DNA of 64,000 bases from UMGS1696 sp964621165 (GCA_964621165.1 CAZULC010000008.1:1-64000); one strand, 5' to 3'. Positions 17,260-26,011 are shown, numbered from the stretch's first letter. The notes: generated from the sequence alone by a model not told the origin. Translations and numbers: made by a program.

Positions 17260-18399
17260 ATGAAAAAGATAATAAAAATTGTATTGGTGATTTTTACAGC
17301 TGTAATATTTACCGTTCCCGCACAGTCGGACGAGTTTGTCTATACTCCGGATGAGGTTGGCTCACATGCGGCGGTGGAAAAATGGGAGGACTTGACCGAC
17401 TCGCTTCCGGAAGAAATACAGGGCGAGGTCGAAAACATGACTCCGGACAAGCCTGACGAAGCTTACAGCCAGCTGAAGGAATCCGCCAAAGCCGAATACT
17501 GGATTGATAAAATCACAGACGCCGTGAAGTCCGCTCTTCCGTCGACGCTGACCTCCGCTGTACCGATACTCGCCGTAATTCTTCTGAACGCCGCCGCGTC
17601 CTTCATCCTTCCCGAATCACCTCGGCTGACGGAAGCGTTCTCTACCACAGTAAAGCTGTCAGCGGCTATAATTTTGTTTTCCCTCACCTCGGGAGTCATC
17701 AAAAAAGCTTCCGCCTACCTCGAGAACCTGTGCGGAGTCATGAATCTGCTGCTGCCGGTGATGGAAGCCGTGACTCTTGCCGGCGGGAACATCACAGAAA
17801 GCGGAGTTCATTCGGCGTCAGTAACCCTCGGCGTCACCATAATCGGCAACTTCAACACTTTCGTACTCACACCCCTGACCTCGGCAATGTTTTCCCTGAG
17901 CGCTGTATCCATGACGGCCGGGGACTCGGGAATGGGAAGCGCTGTGGCCATGTTCCGGCGGTTCGTCAATCGGCTGTGGCAGATCTGCACCATATTTTTC
18001 TCATCCCTGCTTGGATTCCAGACCGTTCTCGCAAAAGGAGCGGACAACCTTGCCATCAAGGGAGCAAAGTTCGCCATAGGTTCATTCATTCCGGTAGCCG
18101 GCGGAATTTTATCCGAAGCCTACACTACAGTCCGCGAAGGACTGAGCTTCATCCGTGGCGTGTGCGGTGTGGGCGGAATCCTGATACTCGCGCTTATGAC
18201 CGTACCTACCGTAATTCCCGTGCTGATGTATAAAATAACGCTGTCCCTGACGAAAACCGCCGCGGAACTGCTGAAATGTCCGTCAACTGCCGCATTTCTC
18301 GGTGAGTGCGCCGGAATCGTGGATTTTCTTCTCGGAATCATGCTGTCCGTGGACTTGATGTTCTTTTTGTCGGTGATACTTTTCGCAAAATCATGGTAA
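17260..18399 (+). CDS. spoIIIAE: Stage III sporulation protein AE
   Basis: About 379 residues, beginning with a signal-like hydrophobic N-terminus (MKKIIKIVLVIFTAVIFTVP). A short extracytoplasmic region and about seven membrane helices follow, among them TSAVPILAVILLNAAASFIL and VKLSAAIILFSLTSGVI. It is the large polytopic subunit of the SpoIIIA channel. The ATG at 17260, 2 nt after the spoIIIAD stop, gives a proper signal sequence; an upstream in-frame ATG at 17212 would overlap spoIIIAD and is rejected. Confidence 0.93.
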   Translation: MKKIIKIVLVIFTAVIFTVPAQSDEFVYTPDEVGSHAAVEKWEDLTDSLPEEIQGEVENMTPDKPDEAYSQLKESAKAEYWIDKITDAVKSALPSTLTSAVPILAVILLNAAASFILPESPRLTEAFSTTVKLSAAIILFSLTSGVIKKASAYLENLCGVMNLLLPVMEAVTLAGGNITESGVHSASVTLGVTIIGNFNTFVLTPLTSAMFSLSAVSMTAGDSGMGSAVAMFRRFVNRLWQICTIFFSSLLGFQTVLAKGADNLAIKGAKFAIGSFIPVAGGILSEAYTTVREGLSFIRGVCGVGGILILALMTVPTVIPVLMYKITLSLTKTAAELLKCPSTAAFLGECAGIVDFLLGIMLSVDLMFFLSVILFAKSW

Positions 18400-18445
18400 C
18401 AACGCCTAAAACAGAGAAAAATCGGTTTTTTTAAATATTATAAAC

Positions 18446-18874
18446 ATGATAAGTTACTACAATACCTTAATCATAATGATGACTGCCGCGGAAATCTGCA
18501 CGCTCGTCTCCCCTACAGCTGACTCGGCAAAGAAAATCATACGCCCCATTTGCGGACTGTTCCTGCTTTTGGTTCTGCTCACTCCTGTAAGTGCGGTTTT
18601 AAAAAATCCGGATGTCATAAATTTCAGCACAAACATAACCGATTCAGTTGAAGAAAAGGACGAATACGCCGACGAAGCCTGCGCGGTTTTTGAAATTTTG
18701 TCGTCGCAGTACGGTGCGGAAGCCGAAAAGGTAGTGTTTATCACAAATGAAGCGGGAGAACTCAGCGAAGTCCAGCTCTACCTAAAGCCGCCTCTCGAGT
18801 TTTCCGCCGGTGTGATAAAGCTGAATTTGGAAAAGGAAATCGGCGTGAACGTGATGGTTTTCGTCTCCCAGTGA
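18446..18874 (+). CDS. spoIIIAF: Stage III sporulation protein AF
   Basis: 142 residues: two N-terminal membrane helices (TLIIMMTAAEICTLVSPTA; IIRPICGLFLLLVLLTPVSAVL) and a C-terminal soluble ring-building-motif-like domain (EVQLYLKPPLEFSAGVIKLNLEKEIGVNVMVFV). This matches SpoIIIAF in layout, though it is shorter than the Bacillus protein (~206 residues). No ribosome binding site is evident before the ATG, which is 46 nt after spoIIIAE. Confidence 0.87.
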   Translation: MISYYNTLIIMMTAAEICTLVSPTADSAKKIIRPICGLFLLLVLLTPVSAVLKNPDVINFSTNITDSVEEKDEYADEACAVFEILSSQYGAEAEKVVFITNEAGELSEVQLYLKPPLEFSAGVIKLNLEKEIGVNVMVFVSQ

Positions 18875-18901
18875 CGCATAAATCCGAAAAAGGAAGAAAT
18901 A

Positions 18902-19396
18902 ATGGAAAACAGCGAAAAAAACAAAAAATCCCGCGTGACAGCGTATTTGCTCACCCATAAAAAGGAAGCCGCGCTCATGCTTCTATGTGTTCTCGGCGTG
19001 CTTCTCATAATAATCGGGGACTTGATTCCAGCTGAAAAAGCAGGGAAAAACAAAGCCGAAGATGAATATTTCGCAGTCGGATACTATACCGAATATCTTG
19101 AAGGTAAAATCGAGGAAATCGTGCAGAGCGTCGGCGGAATAACTGACGCAAAGGTTCTCCTGACGCTGGACTGTTCCGCTGAATACATATATGGAGACTC
19201 CGCGGCGGATTACGTGATTCTGCAAAACGACAGGGAACAGGAAGCAAAAGTACTCCGCGAAATCTATCCCCGTGTCCGTGGTATTGCGGTGGTCTGCACA
19301 GGCGGTGACATCCCGAGGATTCAGCAGACCGTCACTGACCTTCTCTCAGCCGCCATGGGAATTTCATCCTCAAAAATAACGGTAGCTGGAAACTAA
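18902..19396 (+). CDS. spoIIIAG: Stage III sporulation protein AG
   Basis: 164 residues: a cytoplasmic N-terminus, a single membrane segment (ALMLLCVLGVLLIIIGDLI, ~residues 27-45) and an extracytoplasmic ring-building domain (VGGITDAKVLLTLDCSAEYIYG ... YPRVRGIAVVCTGGDIPRIQQTVTDLLSAAMGISSSKITVAG). It forms the large ring in the intermembrane space. Bacillus SpoIIIAG is ~229 residues; the insertion that builds its beta-barrel appears shorter here. Confidence 0.92.
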   Translation: MENSEKNKKSRVTAYLLTHKKEAALMLLCVLGVLLIIIGDLIPAEKAGKNKAEDEYFAVGYYTEYLEGKIEEIVQSVGGITDAKVLLTLDCSAEYIYGDSAADYVILQNDREQEAKVLREIYPRVRGIAVVCTGGDIPRIQQTVTDLLSAAMGISSSKITVAGN

Positions 19397-19508
19397 GGAA
19401 TATAGCGGCTGCGTTGAGCATATGATTAAGTAGGTTCTGAAACAATCATGGTTTCAGCTGAAATAATATTATATAGTTATAACAGTAAACGACAGGGAGG
19501 TACAGCTT
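19397..19508 (+). other. Unusual 112-bp gap between spoIIIAG and spoIIIAH
   Basis: Other genes of this operon are nearly all packed or overlapping, but this gap holds a 12-bp perfect palindrome TTTCAGCTGAAA (19452-19463), an AT-rich stretch (AATATTATATAGTTATAAC) and then GGGAGG 8 nt before the spoIIIAH start. It may hold an internal promoter. The same 10-bp palindrome core occurs in the promoter at 22938-22966. Confidence 0.4.
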
Positions 19509-20090
19509 ATGAAATTCAAAGAATTTTTACAGAAGGTGAAAGAGCTGGGCAAAAAAGCAGGAGTCAAGACTCTCGTCGCCGTGTGTGCCGTAGTGGTACT
19601 TGGCGGCGTGGTGGTGTTGAATTTCGTCCTAAGCAAGAGTTCCGACGATGACGGCTTCAAGCTGAATTTGGCAAACGCACAAGCAAACATCGCCGACGGG
19701 GATGACGTGCAGTCCACCCTTGAGCCTGACGAGGTGGAGGACTACTTCGCGTCAATCTCACTCCAACGGAAGCAGGCGCGGGACGAAGCCCTCGAGGTTC
19801 TGCTGTCCGTAACCGAAAGCTCCACCGCTCTCGAGGAAGCAAAGCAGTCGGCGTACACTGATATGAACAAGCTGGCGGCGGAAATCGAGCAGGAAGCCAA
19901 CATCGAATCCCTGATTCAGTCAAAGGGGTTCAGCCAATGCGTGGCGGTGATCAGCGACGACAAATGCAGCGTAATCGTCGAATCCACAGGACTGTTGCCG
20001 GGCGAGTGTGCGCAGATCTCGGAAATCGTCTACGAGCAGGCGGGAATCATCCCCGAAAATCTGAACATAATCGAAAAAACCGCCGAATAA
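19509..20090 (+). CDS. spoIIIAH: Stage III sporulation protein AH
   Basis: 193 residues with one N-terminal membrane helix (VKTLVAVCAVVVLGGVVVLNFVL, ~residues 19-41) and an extracytoplasmic domain (residues ~85-190; EALEVLLSVTESSTALEEAKQSAY ... CSVIVESTGLLPGECAQISEIVYEQAGIIPENLNIIE) that in Bacillus binds forespore SpoIIQ to bridge the two membranes. GGGAGG lies 8 nt before the ATG. Last gene of the operon, ended by the bidirectional terminator at 20115-20161. Confidence 0.93.
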   Translation: MKFKEFLQKVKELGKKAGVKTLVAVCAVVVLGGVVVLNFVLSKSSDDDGFKLNLANAQANIADGDDVQSTLEPDEVEDYFASISLQRKQARDEALEVLLSVTESSTALEEAKQSAYTDMNKLAAEIEQEANIESLIQSKGFSQCVAVISDDKCSVIVESTGLLPGECAQISEIVYEQAGIIPENLNIIEKTAE

Positions 20091-20114
20091 CCACGCTTCC
20101 ATACCAAACCCACG

Positions 20115-20161
20115 AAAAAAGGGCAGTCAGCTCACCTGATAGAGCAAAACTGTCCCTTTTT
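20115..20161. terminator. Bidirectional terminator between spoIIIAH and the ABC-2 permease
   Basis: AAAAAGGGCAGT and ACTGTCCCTTTTT form a 12-bp stem with T-runs on both strands, separating the convergent operons. Confidence 0.88.
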
Positions 20162-20173
20162 GTTATATTTCCA

Positions 20174-20959
20174 TCACGACCCGGTTCCCTGGAAATGCCG
20201 CACTCCAATCCGCCAGATGATGTTGCACGGAACCAAAAACACCACCGACAGAAACGGCACAAACATCAACAGCACATTGTCGCTTCTCCCCAAAATGTAC
20301 AGCAGGGGATAGTACTGACACAGGGCAAGCGGCACTACAAAGGTATAGAATCGCAGAACCGCCTTGCCGTAAATCGAAAACGGGTACGCGCCGAACTCCT
20401 TTCCGCCGTCGGTAAAGATGTTCATGAATTCCAGCCCCTCCGTCGAGAAGAAGCACAGTCCGGCGTAAATCACGAACAGCCCTGCAAAGACCGCCACTCC
20501 GCCGAGAATCATGAGAATCAGCGTAAAAATCCTGTCAGCCGTCCAGTGAACGCCGCACCTCGGGATAACGAAAACGAAAATCACCGCTGATTGCAAAATC
20601 CTGCCCAGCCGCGTGAACTCCACCTTTGTGGCGAGAACCTGAAAAATCAATGGTCGGGGTCGGGTAAGAATCCGCTCAAAGGAGCCGTTGCCAATCATGG
20701 CGGAGAACTGGTCGAACCCCCGGAACACCCCCTCTGCAAGGGAAAATGACATAAGCACCGCCGCAAAACAAAGCAGCACCTCCTCCTTCGTGAACCCCTC
20801 TACCTCGTTGAACCGGTTCATCAGTAAATACACCCCAAGGAACGCCGCAAATGAAGTGCAGAGCTGCCCGAACAGAGTCAGGAAGAACGAGGTCTTGTAC
20901 TGCATGACAGAGCGGACCTGAATCGAGAGGTATTTAAAGTATAACTTTATCAAATTCAT
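20174..20959 (-). CDS. ABC-2 type export permease (second subunit)
   Basis: 261 residues with six hydrophobic segments, similar to the DUF990/COG3694 permeases that work with COG4586 ATPases and COG4587 permeases. Family marks are FFLTLFGQLCTSFAAFLGVYLLMNRF, ERILTRPRPLIFQVLA, and FYTFVVPLALCQYYPLLYILG at the end. The start at 20959 (MNLIKLYFKYLSIQVRSVMQYK) has GAGGTG upstream; longer forms run into the repeat element. It is the third gene of the exporter operon. Substrate unknown; the group includes drug or lipid exporters. Confidence 0.82.
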   Translation of the reverse strand: MNLIKLYFKYLSIQVRSVMQYKTSFFLTLFGQLCTSFAAFLGVYLLMNRFNEVEGFTKEEVLLCFAAVLMSFSLAEGVFRGFDQFSAMIGNGSFERILTRPRPLIFQVLATKVEFTRLGRILQSAVIFVFVIPRCGVHWTADRIFTLILMILGGVAVFAGLFVIYAGLCFFSTEGLEFMNIFTDGGKEFGAYPFSIYGKAVLRFYTFVVPLALCQYYPLLYILGRSDNVLLMFVPFLSVVFLVPCNIIWRIGVRHFQGTGS

Positions 20960-20978
20960 AATGCACCTCGTATAATAC

Positions 20979-21113
20979 TTTGAAAGAATCCGGTCGGCTG
21001 AAAGCCGATGAAAAATGGTTGTGTTCCGCGAATGAGCACACTCATTCATTCAAGGAATTCTTTAGCGTGAAATCAGCTGACTTAATTTTTATTATAACTA
21101 TATATTTCACGCT
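20979..21113 (-). repeat. Dispersed structured intercistronic element, copy 2
   Basis: On the minus strand it starts inside the stop codon of the upstream permease and ends about 20 nt before the next start. Stem I is a perfect 10-bp repeat AGCGTGAAAT/ATTTCACGCT (21104-21113 with 21064-21073). Stem II is AAAGAATTCC with GGATTCTTT. Inside are perfect hairpins GAATGAG-tgtg-CTCATTC and TCGGCT-ttc-AGCCGA. The blocks GCGTGAAATATATAGTT, CTGATTTCACGC and TTTTTCATCGGCTTTCAG are shared with copy 1 at 1280-1398. Confidence 0.75.
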
Positions 21114-21915
21114 AGCCTCCCTGCACCACAATTTTTTTCTTCGTCGCACTCATCCAAGTCTTGCCAATTAGAATCATCACCGCACACCAGAAAATCTGCA
21201 ACGCCAACTTCTCCCACAGCTCAGCCCCCGCGATGTTGCCGCTGTAGATTCGGTAGGGCAGGTTTTCCATGGCTCCAAAGGGGGAACACTCCGTAAGAGT
21301 CCGCAGAAATCCCGGCATGAAGGGAAGGGGTACTATTTCCCCGGAAAAGAATCCCGAGATGTTCTGCATGACAATCCGCACGCCCTGTCCGTTTATGGTG
21401 TGACAGCACATGACGTAAACTATTAGATTGTATGAACAAACGCATACCAGCGCCAGTATCAGCGAGAGCATGAACATCACGGCGTTAGTTGGGTTTGCCG
21501 GAAGTGTGATTCCATAGGGCTTTGGTAAAATGAACGCTATAATCAATATTGGCGCACACCGCAATGCAGCCCTCGCAAGCCTGACCGACGCCTGCCGCAC
21601 GAACCAGACCCAGTAAATGTCCATTGGCCGCACCAGCTCATATGCAATGCTTCCGCTTGAAATCATCTCCAGAACCTCGTTGTCATTAGACCACGTGTTA
21701 AGCAGTGCCAGAAACGCCTGCCTGAGCCATATGTAGGCGGTCATCTCGTGAAATTCCATCGGAAACGCCGCCGGATTAACCCGGTAGAACGCGTCGTAGA
21801 GTAGAACATTCATTAACCCCCATGCAAACTGGGTTGAGATTCCGGCAAGGGCGGCGGCGCGGTACTGCAGATTTTTGAGGAGGTACATTTTGAATAAAGT
21901 GAAGTACTTTTTCAT
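21112..21915 (-). CDS. ABC-2 type export permease (first subunit)
   Basis: 267 residues with six predicted membrane segments. The start MKKYFTLFKMYLLKNLQYRAAALAGISTQF is typical of COG4587/DUF990 permeases, and PYRIYSGNIAGAELWEKLALQIFWC marks the C-terminal region. It begins in the stop codon of the ATPase gene (ATGA overlap) and is followed by the structured repeat and the second permease. The three genes form a complete exporter of unknown substrate. Confidence 0.82.
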   Translation of the reverse strand: MKKYFTLFKMYLLKNLQYRAAALAGISTQFAWGLMNVLLYDAFYRVNPAAFPMEFHEMTAYIWLRQAFLALLNTWSNDNEVLEMISSGSIAYELVRPMDIYWVWFVRQASVRLARAALRCAPILIIAFILPKPYGITLPANPTNAVMFMLSLILALVCVCSYNLIVYVMCCHTINGQGVRIVMQNISGFFSGEIVPLPFMPGFLRTLTECSPFGAMENLPYRIYSGNIAGAELWEKLALQIFWCAVMILIGKTWMSATKKKIVVQGG

Positions 21916-22895
21916 ATTTCAAACTCCCGATACAGCGACACCACAAGCTCCTCCGCCGACGTCCCCTCCACTGACAAATCCGTGATTTCAACATCCCCGG
22001 ATAAAAGATCTATTGCCCGCGACACGCTTAAGACGTCCGTGTTTACAGTACATACCGCGTGACCGTCAACGTCTTCTCCGGCTTTGTCGAACACAATCCC
22101 CTCGTACTGCCCGGGCTTCCCTGAGGAATACTGGATTTTCACCCGCCTGAGTGAGGATTTTCTCGCTTTCAGGTCGTCGAGGTTCCCGTCCAGCAGAATT
22201 TTGCCGTTGCCGATCAACAGAATCCGGCTCGTCAATGATTCAATGTCCTGCATGTCGTGGGTCGTGAGAATCACTGTCGTCTCACGCTCACGGTTCAGCT
22301 TCTTGATAAACTCCCGCACCGCGATTTTCGACACCGCGTCAAGCCCAATCGTAGGCTCGTCCAAAAATAAAATCCTCGGCGAGTGAATCAAAGACGCGGC
22401 AATCTCGCACCTCATCCGCTGACCCAAAGACAGCTGCCGCGTGGGAGTCCGCAGAATTTCCGATAGATCCAAAAGCTCAGTCAGTTCCGTCAGGTTTGAT
22501 TTGTAGGTCTGCCCGTCAACTCGGTATATATCCCGCAGCAGCTCAAATGAGTCAATCACCGGCACGTCCCACCATAACTGCGACCTCTGACCGAAAACCA
22601 CGCCTATGTTTGCCGTATGCCGTTCACGCTCCCGCCACGGAGTCAGACCGTCGATTAAGCATGTGCCTGAGTCGGGCGTGAGAATCCCGCTCATTATTTT
22701 GATAGTGCTGCTTTTTCCGGCTCCGTTAGGTCCGATGTACCCGACCATTTCCCCGTCGTCGATTGTAAAAGAAACGTCCGAAAGCGCGCTCACCGTGTTG
22801 TATTCACGCCGGAACAACGCCTTCATGGCTTCCTTCATACCCGAATTACGCTTTGCAACCCTGAACGTCTTCGTGATATGGCTGAGTTCAATCAT
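21912..22895 (-). CDS. ABC exporter ATPase (COG4586-like)
   Basis: 327 residues. Walker A GPNGAGKSST (~residue 56), signature LSLGQRMRCEIAASLIHSP (SLGQR variant of the LSGGQ motif), Walker B RILFLDEPTIGLD, and H-loop VILTTHDMQD. The C-terminal ~90 residues are the extension typical of drug/lipid exporter ATPases of this group. ATG with AAGGTG upstream. The promoter at 22938-22966 reads into it, and both permeases follow. Confidence 0.88.
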   Translation of the reverse strand: MIELSHITKTFRVAKRNSGMKEAMKALFRREYNTVSALSDVSFTIDDGEMVGYIGPNGAGKSSTIKIMSGILTPDSGTCLIDGLTPWRERERHTANIGVVFGQRSQLWWDVPVIDSFELLRDIYRVDGQTYKSNLTELTELLDLSEILRTPTRQLSLGQRMRCEIAASLIHSPRILFLDEPTIGLDAVSKIAVREFIKKLNRERETTVILTTHDMQDIESLTSRILLIGNGKILLDGNLDDLKARKSSLRRVKIQYSSGKPGQYEGIVFDKAGEDVDGHAVCTVNTDVLSVSRAIDLLSGDVEITDLSVEGTSAEELVVSLYREFEI

Positions 22896-22937
22896 TTTTT
22901 CACCTTCTTTATGAAAAATATTGAGAAACTGAACTAT

Positions 22938-22966
22938 AGTATATCATAATTTCAGCTGAATGCCAA
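22938..22966 (-). promoter_or_regulatory. Promoter of the ABC exporter operon with embedded palindrome
   Basis: On the minus strand: TTGGCA (22966-22961), 17-nt spacer, TATACT (22943-22938). The spacer begins with the 10-bp palindrome TTCAGCTGAA (22951-22960), a plausible operator. The same palindrome occurs at 19453-19462. Confidence 0.55.
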
Positions 22967-23005
22967 TAAAATTGTAAGAGCTTACAAAAAAACTGTATAA
23001 ATAAA

Positions 23006-23037
23006 CAAAAAGCAGCACCCGTTTTTGTGAACACTGC
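23006..23037 (-). terminator. Probable terminator of the acyl-CoA ligase gene
   Basis: On the minus strand GCAGTGTTC can pair with GGGTGCTGC (several G-U pairs), followed by TTTTTG. Moderate strength. Confidence 0.5.
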
Positions 23038-23047
23038 CTTATGTGAT

Positions 23048-24682
23048 TTATCTCGTTGTTTGCGCTTCCACTAAGGATTTCTTGCAGTAACGCTCCCTCA
23101 GCTTCGGCTTTTCTATCTTTCCTGTGGGATTGCGGGGAACATCCGCGAAGATTATCTTTCTCGGACGCTTGTATCTCGGCAGTCCAAGGCAGAATTCATT
23201 TATTTTCTCCTCGCTTGACTCAACTCCGGGTTTCAGCTCGATTACCGCCGCCGCAATCTCACCCAGCCTCTCGTCTGGCAGACCGATTACCGCCACGTCC
23301 TTGATTTTGTCGCATCGCCTGAGGTAATCCTCAATCTGAACGGGGTACAAATTCTCGCCGCCGGTTATGACCACGTCCTTCTTGCGGTCCACAAGGTAGA
23401 TGAACCCGTCACAGTCCCGCTTTGCCATGTCTCCCGTGTAGAGCCAGCCGTTTTTCAGGACTTCCTTCGTCGCTTCCTCATTCTTGTAGTAGCACTTCAT
23501 CACGCCCGGACCCTTCACAATCAGCTCGCCCACCTCTTCAGGTGCACAGCTTTTGTTGTCGGAGTTGACGATGTCCGCTTCCCACAAATAACCGGGAATT
23601 CCGATCGCGCCGACCTTCTCCACGTTCTCCACACCGAGGTGTACGCATCCGGGACCGATTGACTCGGACAGGCCGTAGTTTGTGTCGTACTGGTGATCCG
23701 GGAACACCTTTTTCCACCGCTTGATGAGTGACGGCGGAACTGGCTGTGCTCCGATGTGCATGAGCCTCCACTGTGTCAGGCGGTAGTCCGATAGCTTAAC
23801 GTCTCCCCGGTCGATTGCGTCAAGAATGTCCTGCGCCCACGGAACAAGAAGCCATACAATTGTAGCACGTTCTTCCGACACCGCACGCAGAATCCAGTCC
23901 GGGGAAACTCCCTTGAGAATCACGGCGCGGCTTCCGCTGATGAGACTGCCGAACCAGTGCATTTTCGCACCCGTGTGGTACAGCGGCGGAATACATAGGA
24001 AAACGTCGTCCCGTGTCTGACCGTGGTGATGCTGCTCGACCCTGCATGAGCTGATGAGGGACATATGCGTGTGCAGTATAGCCTTCGGGAAGCCGGTGGT
24101 GCCTGAGGAGAAGTAAATCGCCGCGTCGTCGTCCTCGTCGTATTCCACAGCCGGAGCAACGGAGGAGCAGAATGTCACAAGTCTGTCGTAGCTGTCCGCA
24201 AACTCTGGAACATCCTTGCCTACGAAGAATAAATTCTTTAAGAGCGGCAGATCGAGGAACACGGACGCAACCCGTTCGGTGAATTCGGGACCGAAAACCA
24301 GAACCGAAACGTCCGCCAGTTCGGCGCAGTACTTTATTTCCTCCGCTGAATAACGGTAGTTCATGGGAACCGCGAGAGCACCCGTCTTTAAAACTCCAAA
24401 GTAAATCGGCAGCCACTCAAGGCAGTTCATGAGCAGTATAGCCACCTTGTCGCCCTTTTTCACGCCCCGGGTCATGAGCAGATTGGCAAAGCGGTTCGCC
24501 TTTGTGTCAAACTCACGCCACGTCATCTCACGACGGTATTTTTCACCGGGAGTCGCCTCGATCAGCGAATATTCCCGCCATGTCAGGTTGGGGTCGGGCT
24601 GATTCGCCGGGTTTATCTCCACGAGAGCCACATCATTCGGATACAGCTTCGCGTTTTTTTCAAGTAAATCTGTAATTACCAT
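23048..24682 (-). CDS. AMP-dependent acyl-CoA synthetase/ligase
   Basis: 544 residues, class I adenylate-forming enzyme. It activates a carboxylic acid to acyl-AMP and then acyl-CoA. The phosphate-binding loop is YFSSGTTGFPKAILHTH, the aromatic/adenine motif is YGLSES, the hinge region is GWLYTGDMAKRD, and the C-terminal catalytic Lys lies in NPTGKIEKPKLRERY. The N-terminus (LLEKNAKLYPNDVALVE) is that of medium/long-chain fatty acid or aromatic-acid CoA ligases; the exact acid cannot be told. ATG with GGAGGG 4 nt upstream. Lies 75 nt after hisS on the same strand, with its own possible promoter and a near-palindrome at 24696-24709. Confidence 0.87.
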   Translation of the reverse strand: MVITDLLEKNAKLYPNDVALVEINPANQPDPNLTWREYSLIEATPGEKYRREMTWREFDTKANRFANLLMTRGVKKGDKVAILLMNCLEWLPIYFGVLKTGALAVPMNYRYSAEEIKYCAELADVSVLVFGPEFTERVASVFLDLPLLKNLFFVGKDVPEFADSYDRLVTFCSSVAPAVEYDEDDDAAIYFSSGTTGFPKAILHTHMSLISSCRVEQHHHGQTRDDVFLCIPPLYHTGAKMHWFGSLISGSRAVILKGVSPDWILRAVSEERATIVWLLVPWAQDILDAIDRGDVKLSDYRLTQWRLMHIGAQPVPPSLIKRWKKVFPDHQYDTNYGLSESIGPGCVHLGVENVEKVGAIGIPGYLWEADIVNSDNKSCAPEEVGELIVKGPGVMKCYYKNEEATKEVLKNGWLYTGDMAKRDCDGFIYLVDRKKDVVITGGENLYPVQIEDYLRRCDKIKDVAVIGLPDERLGEIAAAVIELKPGVESSEEKINEFCLGLPRYKRPRKIIFADVPRNPTGKIEKPKLRERYCKKSLVEAQTTR

Positions 24683-24695
24683 TTTCCCTCCGCAC

Positions 24696-24709
24696 TGTAT
24701 TGCAGTACA
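24696..24709. promoter_or_regulatory. Near-palindromic operator-like site before the acyl-CoA ligase
   Basis: TGTATTGCAGTACA is symmetric at 12 of 14 positions and lies between a TATAAA box (minus strand, 24712-24717) and the ribosome binding site, over the expected transcription start. Confidence 0.3.
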
Positions 24710-24757
24710 ACTTTATATCATTTTGAATGTCCGTAATTTATTAAAATCCACCAAATT

Positions 24758-26011
24758 TTAGTCCTGTCCGAACCGCTTGATTTCTTCGTTTCCTTCAACC
24801 AAAGCGCCGCAGAATCCCGCTTCCTCGAGCTTGGAGTACAGCTTGCCCAGCTTCTTCACAGCCGCGAACAGAGCCACGTCGTACTCGCCCCGTAGCTTCT
24901 CCGCGTGAACCAGAGCGTCGGTGAAGTTTTCTTCATTGTAAATCAGGGCCAGCTTCGGCTTTTTCTGTGGAATCGAGTACTTTCCCTCGAGCAGAATCAT
25001 TGCAATCCGCTCAAAACCTATGGAAAATCCCACAGCCGGAATTGATTCGCCGAGGAACTTGCCGATGAGGTCGTCGTACCGTCCGCCGCCGCCGATTGCA
25101 CCTTTGAAGTCCGGGCTGGAAATTTCGAACACCGTACCCGTGTAGTACCCCTGACCGCGTACAAGTGTCATATCGTAAACCACATTGTACTTCCGCTTGC
25201 CCCCGCCGGAGTCCGCAACCTTTTCCGAAGCCGCGATAATTTTTCTCAGGTTGTCGATTGACTCGCACTGCCCGCATAGCTCCTCCGCGTCCTCCAGCGT
25301 AAACGGAGTCTTGCTCACGGATGAAATAAGACCGTCAACCTTTTCGGGATCGTAACCTTTACCGTATAGCTCAGCACGAATTTCGTCAAAGCCAATTTTG
25401 TCCAGCTTGTCAAGGGAAATGCAGATTGAATCGCAGTCGCCTTCACCAAATCCGGCTTTCATGATGATTGCTTTGAGCAGCCGACGGTCGTTGATACGGA
25501 TGTCGAACCGCTCAAAGCCGATGTTTTCCAGAGCCTTCGCGGTGGTGGAAATCAGCTCAACCTCAGCCGTCCAGCTGTCCGAACCGATGATGTCGATGTC
25601 GCACTGGACAAACTCCCGCATACGCCCTTTCTGCGGACGCTCAGCCCGGTAAACCTTGTCAATCTGTATAACCTTGAAGGGACTGGACAACTTGGCACGG
25701 TTGTTGGAATAGTACCTCGTCAGGGGCAGGGTAAGGTCGTAGCGCAGTCCCATGTCGGAAATTTCCCGCTCGTCACCGCACTTTAAAGCTTCCTCTAACT
25801 TGTCCCCGCGCTTCATTATTTTAAAAATCAAATTCAGGTTCTCACCGCCGTCGCTCTTGTCGAGGTTTTCGATGTCCTCTATAATAGGCGTTGTAATCCG
25901 CTCAAATCCGCATGAACGGTAGGTCTCGAGAATGGTGTTTTGCAGGTAGTCGCGAATCAAAACTTCATTCGGAAGATAATCCGCGCAGCCTTTTACAGGG
26001 GTAATTTTCAT
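24758..26011 (-). CDS. hisS: Histidyl-tRNA synthetase
   Basis: 417 residues, class II aminoacyl-tRNA synthetase charging tRNA-His. Motif 2 region is KVYRAERPQKGRMREFVQCD. The histidine-specific motifs are RGQGYYTGTVFEI (His A) and GGGRYDDLIGKFLG, followed by PAVGFSIGFERI (motif 3). The C-terminal anticodon-binding domain has LALIYNEENFTDALVHAEKLR. The N-terminal TPVKGCADYLPNE is usual. ATG preceded by GAAGGA. No T-box leader is seen; a plain promoter lies at 26048-26076. Confidence 0.95.
   Translation of the reverse strand: MKITPVKGCADYLPNEVLIRDYLQNTILETYRSCGFERITTPIIEDIENLDKSDGGENLNLIFKIMKRGDKLEEALKCGDEREISDMGLRYDLTLPLTRYYSNNRAKLSSPFKVIQIDKVYRAERPQKGRMREFVQCDIDIIGSDSWTAEVELISTTAKALENIGFERFDIRINDRRLLKAIIMKAGFGEGDCDSICISLDKLDKIGFDEIRAELYGKGYDPEKVDGLISSVSKTPFTLEDAEELCGQCESIDNLRKIIAASEKVADSGGGKRKYNVVYDMTLVRGQGYYTGTVFEISSPDFKGAIGGGGRYDDLIGKFLGESIPAVGFSIGFERIAMILLEGKYSIPQKKPKLALIYNEENFTDALVHAEKLRGEYDVALFAAVKKLGKLYSKLEEAGFCGALVEGNEEIKRFGQD

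Noticed and set aside
19937..20590. A 217-codon plus-strand frame across the end of spoIIIAH and the convergent permease.
   Set aside because: It crosses the bidirectional terminator and reads antisense through the permease gene; no domain or start signal.
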